From an uncultured Bacteroidia bacterium (lineage in GTDB: Bacteria > Bacteroidota > Bacteroidia > Bacteroidales > UBA932), in assembly GCA_902767355.1 (NCBI GenBank), contig CACXHG010000225.1, positions 1-23,449 of the forward strand: a DNA stretch of 23,449 nucleotides, written 5' to 3'. Of this stretch, positions 14,844-23,449 are shown one piece after another (positions within the stretch are counted from its first letter, which is position 1; every line of letters begins with the position of its first letter). The notes below the pieces were generated by a model. The model had not been told where the DNA came from, searched no databases, and saw only the letters and a program-made list of their open reading frames with translations. The position numbers and the translations under genes were made by a program.

Positions 14844-16614
14844 CCAGCCAGGCGTTTTCTTCTTGGGAAAGATAAGGTTTCAGGCTTTCGCAGACCTTCC
14901 TGTTGTAGGTTTGCAACCACTTCGTTTCTCCCTCCGTCAGAAGGGAATAGTCCACCGCACGCCTGTCTATGGGCACGAGGGTAAGCATATCGAAGCAGAG
15001 GAAATCATTGTCCGCACCTTTCATATAGGGCACCACCTGGATGACATTTTCCGTGCGGATGCCATACTGCCCCTGGACATACACCGCCGGCTCGTCGGAC
15101 ATAATCATGCCTTCCTGCAGCGCGATGGGACTGTATTCCATCCGGATCTGCGGGGATTCGTGCACGCAGAGCCACTGACCTATGCCGTGCGAGGTGCCGT
15201 GGAAGTACATTTTGCCGGTGGCGTACATAGGCCCGCGGGCCAGGATGTCCAGCTGGCAGCCCCGGGTACCTTGCGGGAAGATGGCCTGCGAGAGCGCTAT
15301 CATACCCTTCAGCACCAGGGTATAATCTGTCTTCTGGGCTGCCGTCGGCTCCTTGGATCCCAGGAATATGGTGCGGGTGGTATCCGTCGTTCCGTAAGGA
15401 TAGTGGCTGCCGAGATCCATCAGCAGAAAGCCGTCGCCCACCCGGGCGCTGTCGGCCTCGCAGCTGAAGCTGTAGTGCGCACTGGCGGCATTGGCGCCGT
15501 AGGCCACTATAGGCTCGAAGCTTTCGCCACGGTAGTTCTCGCTGCCGCGCTTGATTTCCAACAGCTTCTGCGTGATGGAATACTCGCTCAGACGGCCGCC
15601 TGAGAAATTATCATAGATATATTTGAGCAGTCGCACCCAGCAGACGCCGTCCTGCAGGAAAGCCCGCCTGAAGCCAGCGCTCTGGACAGGATTCTTGCAT
15701 GCGCGCATCATGGCCACGGTGCCGCCTGCGGTGGGATCAGGCACTATACTGCCCCCCTGCGCAAGAATATTGTACTTGTTTATCGAGCAGCAATTGCCGC
15801 TGACTATGCGCACTGCGCCGGCAGGTATCCCGGCCAGGGCTGAATCTATCTCGCCGTAGCCGCGCACACTGCAACCCTGGGCTGCCAGATAGCCGGCGGC
15901 CTCTGCAGTAAGCGACTCCCTGCGGCAGAAGAGCGTCATATCCTTGTCCGTCAGCAGGCAGTAAGAGAGCGCCACGGCATTGTACTCAATGTCGCCGCCG
16001 CGCAGGTTGGTCAGATACATCACCTCGTCGCAAGCGCTCACAAACAGGGCGAACGGGCCTTTGACGCCCAGTCGCCGGCGCGTTTCGTCCCACTTGGAGC
16101 GTGCGCTCCGGCCGGCATATTCCTCGCCGTGCAGCACTATCGGAGCCCGGGCAGGCGCGGGCCGCCCTTCCCAGAGGGAATCGAAGGGGTCGCTGAAGGT
16201 CTCCAGCGGCATAGGCGCGAGCGCTTGCCGGAATGAAAAATAATCTTCGTAAGAGAAGAGGTCGCCATCTACGCCCACGGCAAACTGCTTGGGAGCCATG
16301 CCGGAGGCCGCCTGCAGCGAACTTATCCACTCCGGGATGGAAGGCGTGCCGCTCATCTTGAGGCGCATCAGCTCTATCCCGCTGCCGGCCAGCTGCCTTT
16401 CGGCCTGGAGAAAATAGCGGGAGTCGGTCCACAGGGCCGCCTGCCGCTCTCCGACCACCAGCGTGCCCGCGCTGCCGTCAAAGCCGCTCAGCCACTGGCG
16501 GATTTTATATCTGTCGGGGACATATTCGTCAAAGTGACAATCGTTCGTGGGAACAATTGTCACTTTGAGGCCCCTGGACTGCATCCAGGAGCGGAGGGCT
16601 TCCAGCGGCGCCAT
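14827..16614 (-). CDS. pepP: Xaa-Pro aminopeptidase (aminopeptidase P, family M24B, long form)
   Basis: This cytoplasmic metalloenzyme of 595 residues removes an N-terminal amino acid that precedes proline. Two creatinase-like N-terminal domains (about 1-155 and 160-305) precede the M24 pita-bread domain. The five metal ligands are present: Asp400, Asp411, His476, Glu508 and Glu522, in MDLG, TTDTTRT, TSHGIG, SDEPAV and RTENV contexts. His380 (SAHYSF) is the conserved substrate-positioning histidine. A C-terminal extension (about 530-595) places it with the large, eukaryote-like aminopeptidase P group. I chose ATG 16614, one base after the nagB stop; an open TTG upstream lies inside nagB. It is the last gene of the trxB-to-pepP operon and overlaps the convergent LysM gene by 17 bases. 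Confidence 0.93.
   Translation of the reverse strand: MAPLEALRSWMQSRGLKVTIVPTNDCHFDEYVPDRYKIRQWLSGFDGSAGTLVVGERQAALWTDSRYFLQAERQLAGSGIELMRLKMSGTPSIPEWISSLQAASGMAPKQFAVGVDGDLFSYEDYFSFRQALAPMPLETFSDPFDSLWEGRPAPARAPIVLHGEEYAGRSARSKWDETRRRLGVKGPFALFVSACDEVMYLTNLRGGDIEYNAVALSYCLLTDKDMTLFCRRESLTAEAAGYLAAQGCSVRGYGEIDSALAGIPAGAVRIVSGNCCSINKYNILAQGGSIVPDPTAGGTVAMMRACKNPVQSAGFRRAFLQDGVCWVRLLKYIYDNFSGGRLSEYSITQKLLEIKRGSENYRGESFEPIVAYGANAASAHYSFSCEADSARVGDGFLLMDLGSHYPYGTTDTTRTIFLGSKEPTAAQKTDYTLVLKGMIALSQAIFPQGTRGCQLDILARGPMYATGKMYFHGTSHGIGQWLCVHESPQIRMEYSPIALQEGMIMSDEPAVYVQGQYGIRTENVIQVVPYMKGADNDFLCFDMLTLVPIDRRAVDYSLLTEGETKWLQTYNRKVCESLKPYLSQEENAWLATYAG
14830..14864 (+). terminator. Weak possible terminator after the LysM gene
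   Basis: GCCTG (14830-14834) can pair with CAGGC (14849-14853) across a 14-base loop, followed by GTTTTCTTCTT. The stem is short and includes the stop codon, so support is limited. Confidence 0.3.
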
Positions 16615-16615
16615 A

Positions 16616-17428
16616 TTAGCGGCGGAAGTTTGCCGGGTCAAGATTCTCGCGCTCGATGTCCTTGTAATAATTGACTGTGCCTACGCGGAGTTCTACGGTA
16701 GCCGCATCGTCACACACGATGATGCCGTGAGGATGGAGCTGCAGCACGGAGATGGTCCACATGTGGTTGATGGACTCCTCTACGGCGTGGCGCAGGGCGC
16801 GGGCCTTGTTGTGGCCGTTGACCAGTATGAGCACCTCGTCGGCTTCCATGACCGTACCGACACCGACGGTGAGGGCCTTCTGGGGCACCTTGGTGGTGTC
16901 GTAGCCGAAGAAGCGGGAGTTGGCGATGATGGTGTCGGTGGTGAGCTCCTTGACACGGGTGCGGGAGTTCAGGGAAGAACCGGGCTCGTTGAAGGCGATG
17001 TGGCCGTCGGGGCCGATGCCACCCATGAAAAGGTTGATGCCGCCGTAGGACTTGATCTTCTCTTCGTATTTACGGCACTCCTCGTTAAGGTCGGGGGCGT
17101 TGCCGTCCAGTATGTTCACATTCTCTTCGGGGATATCGATGTGGCTGAAGAAGTTGCTCCACATGAAGGTGTAGTAGCTCTCGTCGTGATCTTTGGGCAG
17201 GCCGACATACTCGTCCATATTGAAGGTCACCACATTCTGGAAAGATACCTTGCCCACGGAGCAGAGGTGGATGAGCTCTTTGTAAGTGCCCAGAGGAGTA
17301 GAGCCTGTAGGAAGGCCCAGCACAAACGGCCTCTCTTTGGTGGGGCCGAACTTGTTTATGGCATTCACGATATAGGCTGCTGCCCACTGTGACATCTTGC
17401 CATAAGAATCTTCGATAATAAGTCTCAT
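16616..17428 (-). CDS. nagB: Glucosamine-6-phosphate deaminase
   Basis: This 270-residue enzyme converts glucosamine 6-phosphate to fructose 6-phosphate and ammonia. LGLPTGSTPLGTY (37-49) is the phosphate-binding loop. Catalytic residues match E. coli NagB at the same numbers: Asp72 (NMDEYV), Asp141, His143 (PDGHIAFNEP) and Glu148. The ATG at 17428 gives the canonical MRLIIxD start; the frame remains open upstream into recN but that part is not family-like. It lies 22 bases after recN and one base before pepP, so it is cotranscribed with repair and peptidase genes. No nagA or amino-sugar transporter is nearby, which is unusual for nagB. A role in recycling cell-wall amino sugar is plausible. 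Confidence 0.95.
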   Translation of the reverse strand: MRLIIEDSYGKMSQWAAAYIVNAINKFGPTKERPFVLGLPTGSTPLGTYKELIHLCSVGKVSFQNVVTFNMDEYVGLPKDHDESYYTFMWSNFFSHIDIPEENVNILDGNAPDLNEECRKYEEKIKSYGGINLFMGGIGPDGHIAFNEPGSSLNSRTRVKELTTDTIIANSRFFGYDTTKVPQKALTVGVGTVMEADEVLILVNGHNKARALRHAVEESINHMWTISVLQLHPHGIIVCDDAATVELRVGTVNYYKDIERENLDPANFRR

Positions 17429-17450
17429 AGTATTATAGTTAATTTGATTA

Positions 17451-19055
17451 TTAATTTGCCTCACTAAGCAGCACCCTGGCCGCGGCCAGAGCCTCTGCAC
17501 TTATATTGCTGCCGCTTATCATACGGGCTATCTCGCTCTCCCTCTCCCCTGCCTTGATCTCCTTGATGCGGGAGTATGCCCCTTCGGGCAGATATTCCTT
17601 GTAAACCAGATAATGCGTGGCCCCCTTGGCTGCAACCTGCGGCAGATGGGTGATTGCGATTACCTGTATATTCTTGCTGATTTCTACTATTTTACGACCT
17701 ATCTTATCGGCCAGGCTGCCCGACATGCCGGTGTCTATCTCATCGAAAATCACGGTGGGCAGTGCCGCCTTCTGGGCAAGCAGATGCTTGATGCAGAGCA
17801 TTATGCGGGACATTTCGCCGCCGGAAGCACAGCCTGCGGCTTCCTGCAGGGCACCGGACGTGGTAGAACTGAACAGGAAGCTGACGCTTTCGCGGCCGTT
17901 CCTGCCCCTTTGGGGCAAAGGCTCGCAAACTACCTTGAACTGCGCCTGCGGCATGTCCAGCTCCCTGACGGCATGCTGCAGCAGGTCCGAAAGCGGCTCC
18001 AGGACCTTCTGCCTGGATGCGCCGAGACGCACGCACAGATCTTCGCACTCGGCGTCGGCCTTGGCCAGGGCCTGCGAAAGGGATTGCTGCTCTTCCTGCA
18101 GGCTGTCGGTGTCTTCCAGTTCTTTTGCGTAAGCATCCCGTATGGAGATAAGCTCCGATTCGCTGGAAGCGTCGTTACGGCGCATCAGGTCGTAAATCTC
18201 CGCAATGCGGGCCTCCAACTGGGATAGCGCCTCGCTGGAACTGTCTATTTTTTCCTGCCCCTCGTCCAGGGTATCGGCTATGTCCTTGATTTCTATGCGG
18301 CAGGACTCCAGCCGGAGCGCCAGTTCTTCTGCAGCCGGATATACTCCGGAAAGCTTCTGCAAGGAGCGGACGATTTCCTTGAGCTGCTGCTCCACAGGGG
18401 TTTCGCCCATTGCCAGGGCCTGGACGGCCAGCGACAGCGTCTCCTTGATCTGGCTGGCATTGGCCAGCGTTTTCTGACGTTCCTCCGCCTGTTCCAGTTC
18501 GCCTGCATTGAGGCCGGCAGAGAGCAACTGGTCGTAGCGGAACTGGGTATATTCCCGCTCGCGTTCGCGGCGCCTTATCTCCTGCTGCAGCTGCTCCAGC
18601 TCCGCCTTGAGCGACGTGCAGGTGTTGTAGGCGGCCCTGTACTGCTCAAGCAGCTCCGAATTGCCGGCAAAGCTGTCTACCACAGAGAGCCTGAAGGACG
18701 CATCGCCCAGCAGCATCTGACTGTTCTGGGAATGGATGTCTATCTCCTGCGCGGCAAGACTGCGGACCTGCTCCAGATTGGCCGGTTCGTCGTCTATGAA
18801 AACCCGCGACCGACCCGCCGGGGTCAGGACCCTGCGGACAATGTGGTCGTCGAACTGGGCCTCCACCACGCAGTTGCGCGAGGGGTCCTTGATGGTGGCC
18901 GCATCGGCCTTTCCGCCCAGCAGAAACGATATGGCACCGAGCATGATGGACTTGCCGGCACCGCTGTCTCCGGTTATAATGACAAGATGCTCCGGAAACT
19001 CTGTGTCCAGAACATCTATCAAGGCGTAATTGCTGATGGTAAGCCGCTTAAGCAT
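17451..19055 (-). CDS. recN: RecN, SMC-like DNA repair ATPase
   Basis: This 534-residue protein has the split ATPase of RecN. Walker A GDSGAGKS is at 29-36, the ABC-type signature SGGEMSR at 411-417, Walker B VIFDEID at 435-441 and the His-switch ITHLPQVA at 468-475. Residues about 135-350 form the paired coiled coil, shorter than in true SMC proteins as expected. The N-terminal MLKRLTISNYALID is the family start. RecN binds DNA ends and helps tether and repair double-strand breaks with RecA. It starts 18 bases after rpoZ. The typical length is about 550 residues, so the protein is complete. Confidence 0.95.
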   Translation of the reverse strand: MLKRLTISNYALIDVLDTEFPEHLVIITGDSGAGKSIMLGAISFLLGGKADAATIKDPSRNCVVEAQFDDHIVRRVLTPAGRSRVFIDDEPANLEQVRSLAAQEIDIHSQNSQMLLGDASFRLSVVDSFAGNSELLEQYRAAYNTCTSLKAELEQLQQEIRRREREREYTQFRYDQLLSAGLNAGELEQAEERQKTLANASQIKETLSLAVQALAMGETPVEQQLKEIVRSLQKLSGVYPAAEELALRLESCRIEIKDIADTLDEGQEKIDSSSEALSQLEARIAEIYDLMRRNDASSESELISIRDAYAKELEDTDSLQEEQQSLSQALAKADAECEDLCVRLGASRQKVLEPLSDLLQHAVRELDMPQAQFKVVCEPLPQRGRNGRESVSFLFSSTTSGALQEAAGCASGGEMSRIMLCIKHLLAQKAALPTVIFDEIDTGMSGSLADKIGRKIVEISKNIQVIAITHLPQVAAKGATHYLVYKEYLPEGAYSRIKEIKAGERESEIARMISGSNISAEALAAARVLLSEAN

Positions 19056-19073
19056 TATCTGCCAAAGGTGGGA

Positions 19074-19385
19074 CTACTCTGCTTCGCGGTATAGGATCTT
19101 GCCCTCCTTGAACTCTTCGGTAGCGATGAGCGTAGGCTTGGGCAGTTTCTCGTAGTACTGGGAAATCTCTATCTGCTCGTGGTTCTCATTGATTTCCTCG
19201 AGAGTGTCGGTGTAGGTAGAGAACTCTTCGAGACGCTTGCTGAGCTCCTGCTTTACATCGGCGCTGATCTGATTGGCGCGCTTGGCGATGATCATAACCG
19301 ACTCGTAGATGTTGCCGGTGGGAGCTGCAATCTCGCTCAGGTCCCTTGTAACGGTGTTGGTGGGTACGTTTTTCAGTGAATCCAT
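19074..19385 (-). CDS. rpoZ: DNA-directed RNA polymerase omega subunit (Bacteroidota Rpb6-like form)
   Basis: This 103-residue protein contains the omega core: GNIYESVMIIAKRANQIS (about 24-41), where a helix begins the conserved (A)xxRAxQI motif, then KQELSKRLEEF. The C-terminal half, with ENHEQIEISQYYEKLPKPT, carries the extension typical of Bacteroidota omega proteins, ending in FKEGKILYREAE. Omega helps fold and assemble the beta-prime subunit of RNA polymerase. It lies 11 bases after bamD and 18 before recN. A bamD-omega-recN neighbourhood is common in this phylum, which strengthens the call. Confidence 0.85.
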   Translation of the reverse strand: MDSLKNVPTNTVTRDLSEIAAPTGNIYESVMIIAKRANQISADVKQELSKRLEEFSTYTDTLEEINENHEQIEISQYYEKLPKPTLIATEEFKEGKILYREAE

Positions 19386-19396
19386 ATTTGAGTGTT

Positions 19397-20203
19397 TTAA
19401 TTTTCTTCTTTCTTGATAATCTTGCTGACTCTCTTGTAGAGATTGTCCAACTCGGCCTTGTGGCGGCTCTGCGGATACTCGCTCACAAAGTTGTAGTAGT
19501 CGTCCAGGAAGGTCATGTAGCGTTCCTTCTGCTTCTCCTCCACGCTGTAAAGGGCGTACTTGTAGGCCGCCATCGCCGTGTAATACAGGATCTCCTCCCG
19601 ATACTGGTTGTCGGCATCGTCCTTGAGGACATTCTTGAGGGCGTGGTGGGCAGACAGGTAGTTCTCCATGTGGTAGTAGAGGCGCGCCGCCTCGAAAGCC
19701 TTCTTGTCCAGGCGCTCGTTCAGATCGTCGCGCATCACCTTGCAGAACTTGGCGTAATCGGTGTCGGGGTGCTCCAGGATAAACTTGTTGATGTATGTCA
19801 GGGCTATCTCCGTGGGACGCTGGTCCAGCTCGTAGCGATAGGTGCCCCGGTACATGCAGTCTATCATGTGAAACTCAGCCTCGGTTGCGAACGGGCTGCG
19901 GGGGAAAGCCGACAGGAAGTCGCTGAAGTTGGACTGGGCGGTGGCAAAGTCCTTCATGTAGTAGTTGCTCATGCCCCAGTAAAAGCGCACCGTGTCCTCC
20001 TGAGGGGCGCCCTGGGCGTTCATCGCAATGTTCTCGAACAGCTGGGCCGCCTTGCTGTACTTTCCGTCCTGATAATACTGGAGGGCCGCACGGTACTTCT
20101 CGCCGTAGTTGTAGCTGGCCAGCAGCTTCTCGAACTGGGAAGAGCAAGACGCCATCAGGGCCGCGACGGCCACCGCAATCAATATCGAAAACCTTTTTCG
20201 CAT
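19397..20203 (-). CDS. bamD: BamD, outer-membrane assembly lipoprotein
   Basis: This is a 268-residue lipoprotein. Residues 1-19 are a signal peptide ending LMAS and Cys20 is the lipidated residue. Tetratricopeptide-like helices follow: EKYRAALQYYQDGKYSKAAQ (about 34-53), DTVRFYWGMSNYYMKDFATAQSNF and others up to about residue 250, giving roughly five repeats. BamD sits on the periplasmic face of the outer membrane and joins BamA in inserting beta-barrel proteins. I chose ATG 20203, which gives the lipoprotein signal; the frame runs further upstream into trxB without sense. It starts 5 bases after the trxB stop and ends 11 bases before rpoZ. Confidence 0.93.
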   Translation of the reverse strand: MRKRFSILIAVAVAALMASCSSQFEKLLASYNYGEKYRAALQYYQDGKYSKAAQLFENIAMNAQGAPQEDTVRFYWGMSNYYMKDFATAQSNFSDFLSAFPRSPFATEAEFHMIDCMYRGTYRYELDQRPTEIALTYINKFILEHPDTDYAKFCKVMRDDLNERLDKKAFEAARLYYHMENYLSAHHALKNVLKDDADNQYREEILYYTAMAAYKYALYSVEEKQKERYMTFLDDYYNFVSEYPQSRHKAELDNLYKRVSKIIKKEEN

Positions 20204-20208
20204 AATAA

Positions 20209-21135
<927 letters not shown>

Positions 21136-21161
21136 TAACCAAAAGTGTATATTTAAGCACG

Positions 21162-21169
21162 CAAAGTTA
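21162..21169 (-). promoter_or_regulatory. -7 element of a promoter for the trxB-pepP operon
   Basis: On the - strand TAACTTTG matches TAnnTTTG exactly, 26 bases before the trxB ATG. The -33 TTTG element is not clear at the usual distance. Confidence 0.5.
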
Positions 21170-21195
21170 GCAATTTTTCTTCATTGAGCAGTTTT

Positions 21196-21227
21196 TTTGT
21201 ATTTTAGTTCGCATTTTTGTATATTAT
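21196..21227 (+). promoter_or_regulatory. Possible Bacteroidota-type promoter for priA
   Basis: TTTG (21196-21199) is followed after 20 bases by TATATTAT (21220-21227), a partial TAnnTTTG match. The whole gap is A/T-rich, so chance matches are easy. Confidence 0.4.
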
Positions 21228-21249
21228 TACGCCTTAACCAGACAGCGCC

Positions 21250-23268
21250 ATGGCAGGAAGGAGATATATAGAGGTCATCGTTCCGCTCAAATTCAGCGGA
21301 GGCGTCGTCTATTATTACATCCCGGACGGGCTGGAGGGCGAAGTCGCCGCCGGCAGCTGGGTCGTGGTCACCCTCGTGGGCAAACGCTATCTGGCAGTGG
21401 TGCGCCGGGCGGATTGCAAGCTCCCCCAGGGCCTGCCAAGCTCCAAGATCCTGCCGATTGAGAAGATCGCAGGCCTCAGGCCGCTGCCGGCCGTGCAGCT
21501 GGAGCTCTGGCAGGAGATTGCGGACTACTACCTCTGCAGCATAGGCGAGGTGTTCAAATGCGCCTACCCCGCCGCCTTCTTCAAGCAGACAGAAAAGACG
21601 CGCACCGTGGCCCGCAAGGCCAAGGGCAGCGCCGCCACGCAAGAAAAGACTCTTTCTGCCGCCCAGCAGGCGGCCATGGACCAGATAGAAGCCTTCTTTG
21701 CCGAAGGCCGCAAGACCGTCCTGCTGCAGGGCGTCACGTCTTCCGGCAAGACAGAGATCTACATCAAGCTGGCACAGAAAATACTGGCCCGTGGCCGGAG
21801 CGTGCTCTACCTGGTGCCGGAGATTGCCATGTCGCGGCAGCTGGAAGAGCGTATCCGCGCCAGTTATGGCGAGCATCTGCTGGTGTTCCACTCCAAACAG
21901 ACGCCGGCCGCACGCAAGAGGGTGTTCGACGCCCTGTCTTCCGACCAGGGCAACTACCTTGTGCTCGGGACCCGCAGCGCGATTTTCCTGCCCATCGCCA
22001 ATCTGGGCTTCGTGATTGTGGACGAGGAGCATGACTCCTCCTACAAGCAGGACGACCCGGCACCCCGCTACAACGGGCGCGACGTGGCGCTTATGATGGC
22101 CTCCAGGCTGGGTATCAACAGCTTGCTCGGCAGCGCCACCCCTTCGCTCGAATCCCTGCACAACGCTTCTACCGGCAAATATGCCCTTACCTGCCTCGAC
22201 CAGAAATACTTCGGGGCAAAGGACGCCCCCGTGACCGTGATAGACATGGCAAAAGTCTATCGGATGCACAACGTGCGGGGCTCGTTTTCGATGCAGCTGT
22301 TGAATATGATTGCCAAGGCCCTCGAGAGCAAAAAGCAGGTGATGGTTTTCCGCTCCAGGCGCGCCTACAGCTCTTATCTGCAGTGCGATGCCTGCGGCGA
22401 GACGCTGCGCTGCCCGAGGTGCAACGTGCCGCTGACCTACCACAAATTCAACAACAGCGTCAGCTGCCACTACTGCGGCTGGCACCAGATGTTTGAAAGC
22501 ATCTGCCCCGCCTGCCACGAAGGGACGGTCGTCATGCGCGGCGCAGGCACCGAAAAGCTGACGGAAGAGCTGCAGGCGCTTTTCCCCGAGGCCAGGATAG
22601 AGCGCTTCGACGCCGAGACGGCCGCCACCCGCACGGCAGAGAAAAAGATACTGGGCGACTTCGCTTCGGGCGCCACCGACATACTTGTAGGCACGCAGAT
22701 GATAACCAAGGGCTTCGACTTTGAAAACCTGGCGCTGGTGGCCGTTATAAATGCGGATTCTATACTTTCGCTGCAGGATTTCCGCGCAGACGAGAAGGCT
22801 CTCGGGCTGCTGCTGCAGCTCTGCGGCAGGGCATCGCGCCGCGAAGGCACCGGCCAGATGGTGATCCAGACCATGCAACCGGACCATCCGGTGCTCCAGG
22901 CGCTGGCCGGCAGCCCCAAGGACAGGCAGGCCGTGCTGGAGCAGATGCTGCAGATGCGCAAGCTGTTCGGCTTCCCGCCCTATGTGAGACTGATAGAACT
23001 CACCCTGCGCAGCGCCGATGTCCAGCAGCTGCACAAGGCCTGCAACGCACTCTCCGCAGAACTGGCACGTCTGGGCGTGACAGACTTCACACCGGCGATC
23101 GCGCCGGCCGTGGACCGCATCTCCGGGCAGTATATACGCAACGTCTGGGTCAAACTGCCCCGCTCGGCAAGGGCAAAAAAACTCAAAGGCGCCGTCGCTG
23201 CCGCCGCCGCATCCACAATGTCACTTGTCCCTTCTGCCGAAATCATAATCGACGTAGATCCGCTATAA
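21250..23268 (+). CDS. priA: PriA, replication-restart helicase, compact form
   Basis: This 672-residue superfamily 2 helicase reloads the replisome at stalled forks. Residues about 5-110 form the 3'-DNA-binding domain. Walker A GVTSSGKTE is at 161-169 (Lys167) and the DEEH box at 258-261. Four Cys pairs at 379/382, 388/391, 406/409 and 419/422 bind two zinc ions. GTQMITKGFDF (481-491) and QLCGRASRREG (523-533) are motifs V and VI, and the C-terminal domain follows to about 672. The usual winged-helix domain between the 3'-binding domain and helicase is not visible: only about 30 linker residues (111-139) are there, and Lys167 replaces Lys230 of the 732-residue E. coli protein. The usual NRRGY-like motif reads FRSRRAY. 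ATG 21250 is the first good start. Confidence 0.93.
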   Translation: MAGRRYIEVIVPLKFSGGVVYYYIPDGLEGEVAAGSWVVVTLVGKRYLAVVRRADCKLPQGLPSSKILPIEKIAGLRPLPAVQLELWQEIADYYLCSIGEVFKCAYPAAFFKQTEKTRTVARKAKGSAATQEKTLSAAQQAAMDQIEAFFAEGRKTVLLQGVTSSGKTEIYIKLAQKILARGRSVLYLVPEIAMSRQLEERIRASYGEHLLVFHSKQTPAARKRVFDALSSDQGNYLVLGTRSAIFLPIANLGFVIVDEEHDSSYKQDDPAPRYNGRDVALMMASRLGINSLLGSATPSLESLHNASTGKYALTCLDQKYFGAKDAPVTVIDMAKVYRMHNVRGSFSMQLLNMIAKALESKKQVMVFRSRRAYSSYLQCDACGETLRCPRCNVPLTYHKFNNSVSCHYCGWHQMFESICPACHEGTVVMRGAGTEKLTEELQALFPEARIERFDAETAATRTAEKKILGDFASGATDILVGTQMITKGFDFENLALVAVINADSILSLQDFRADEKALGLLLQLCGRASRREGTGQMVIQTMQPDHPVLQALAGSPKDRQAVLEQMLQMRKLFGFPPYVRLIELTLRSADVQQLHKACNALSAELARLGVTDFTPAIAPAVDRISGQYIRNVWVKLPRSARAKKLKGAVAAAAASTMSLVPSAEIIIDVDPL

Positions 23269-23449
23269 ACCAAGCAGATAGTCCTTCAGGTCGGAGGCGC
23301 TGGCGTCCAGCATCTGATAGACTTTGGGGCTGGAGAGGCGCATTTGCAGGGCGGCGGGGATTTCGGGCCAGTGGCCGGTGGCCTGCTCGATCACTTCGCC
23401 GAACTTGGCCGGGCTGGCGGTGGACAGCCAGAAACCATCTATGTCGTAG
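23263..23449 (-). CDS. thrC: Threonine synthase, C-terminal end (5' part outside window)
   Basis: On the - strand the frame gives 61 residues ending at TAG (23265-23263). GFWLSTASPAKF, followed by EIPAALQ about 20 residues later, matches the C-terminal region of threonine synthases (usually an STAHPAKF-like block followed by an IPxxL segment). Threonine synthase converts O-phosphohomoserine to threonine with PLP. The stop overlaps the last two codons of priA by 6 bases in convergent orientation. The catalytic core is outside the window. Confidence 0.72.
   Translation of the reverse strand, partial: YDIDGFWLSTASPAKFGEVIEQATGHWPEIPAALQMRLSSPKVYQMLDASASDLKDYLLGL

Noticed and set aside
21181..23034. 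A 617-codon open frame on the - strand opposite priA
   Set aside because: It is an antisense shadow of priA: low-complexity His/Gly/Gln-rich translation without any family motif, and it crosses the priA promoter region.

Overview
The window looks like a chromosomal segment from a GC-rich member of Bacteroidota, most likely order Bacteroidales. This rests on several things: the bamA-skp-skp cluster lying behind uppS and nadK; a fused gamma-alpha 2-oxoacid:ferredoxin oxidoreductase; the Bacteroidota form of RNA polymerase omega; the long form of PurC; and -7 promoter elements of the TAnnTTTG type. The genus is not resolved. No rRNA, tRNA, CRISPR, insertion sequence or phage gene is visible. No gap between genes exceeds 300 bases; the longest is 166 bases (1436-1601).

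Layout. 1-1435 (+) holds the end of a HipB-type antitoxin and a complete HipA kinase toxin. 1436-1601 holds a possible gene remnant and three copies of a short repeat. 1602-5462 (-) encodes a drug/metabolite transporter and KorAB. A very strong terminator between them closes the korAB unit. 5554-10672 (-) is an envelope-biogenesis operon: nadK, uppS, bamA, skp, skp. A divergent promoter region separates it from a + strand operon of pdxJ, a third skp-like gene, purC and a LysM/periplasmic-binding fusion (10754-14843). This meets, tail to tail with a 17-base overlap, a tightly packed six-gene - strand operon running from 21135 to 14827: trxB, bamD, rpoZ, recN, nagB, pepP. A second divergent promoter region separates trxB from priA (21250-23268, +). 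priA overlaps by 6 bases the tail of a convergent threonine synthase gene cut by the window edge.

How it fits together. Much of the window serves the outer membrane. UppS makes the lipid carrier precursor for wall and glycan export, BamA and BamD are core parts of the beta-barrel assembly machine, and three Skp/OmpH-like proteins could chaperone its substrates. The LysM/binding-fold protein probably sits on peptidoglycan. The rest is housekeeping: NAD kinase, PLP synthesis, purine synthesis, ferredoxin-linked 2-oxoacid oxidation, thioredoxin reduction, recombination repair and replication restart. The hipBA pair is the only clearly accessory module.

I did not find a convincing undescribed system. 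The points most worth checking are a PriA that appears to lack its winged-helix domain, the LysM/periplasmic-binding protein as a possible LpoA-like wall-synthesis regulator, a membrane-anchored Skp-like protein, the junction of hipBA with a gene remnant and repeats, and a strong terminator lying against the transporter start codon.
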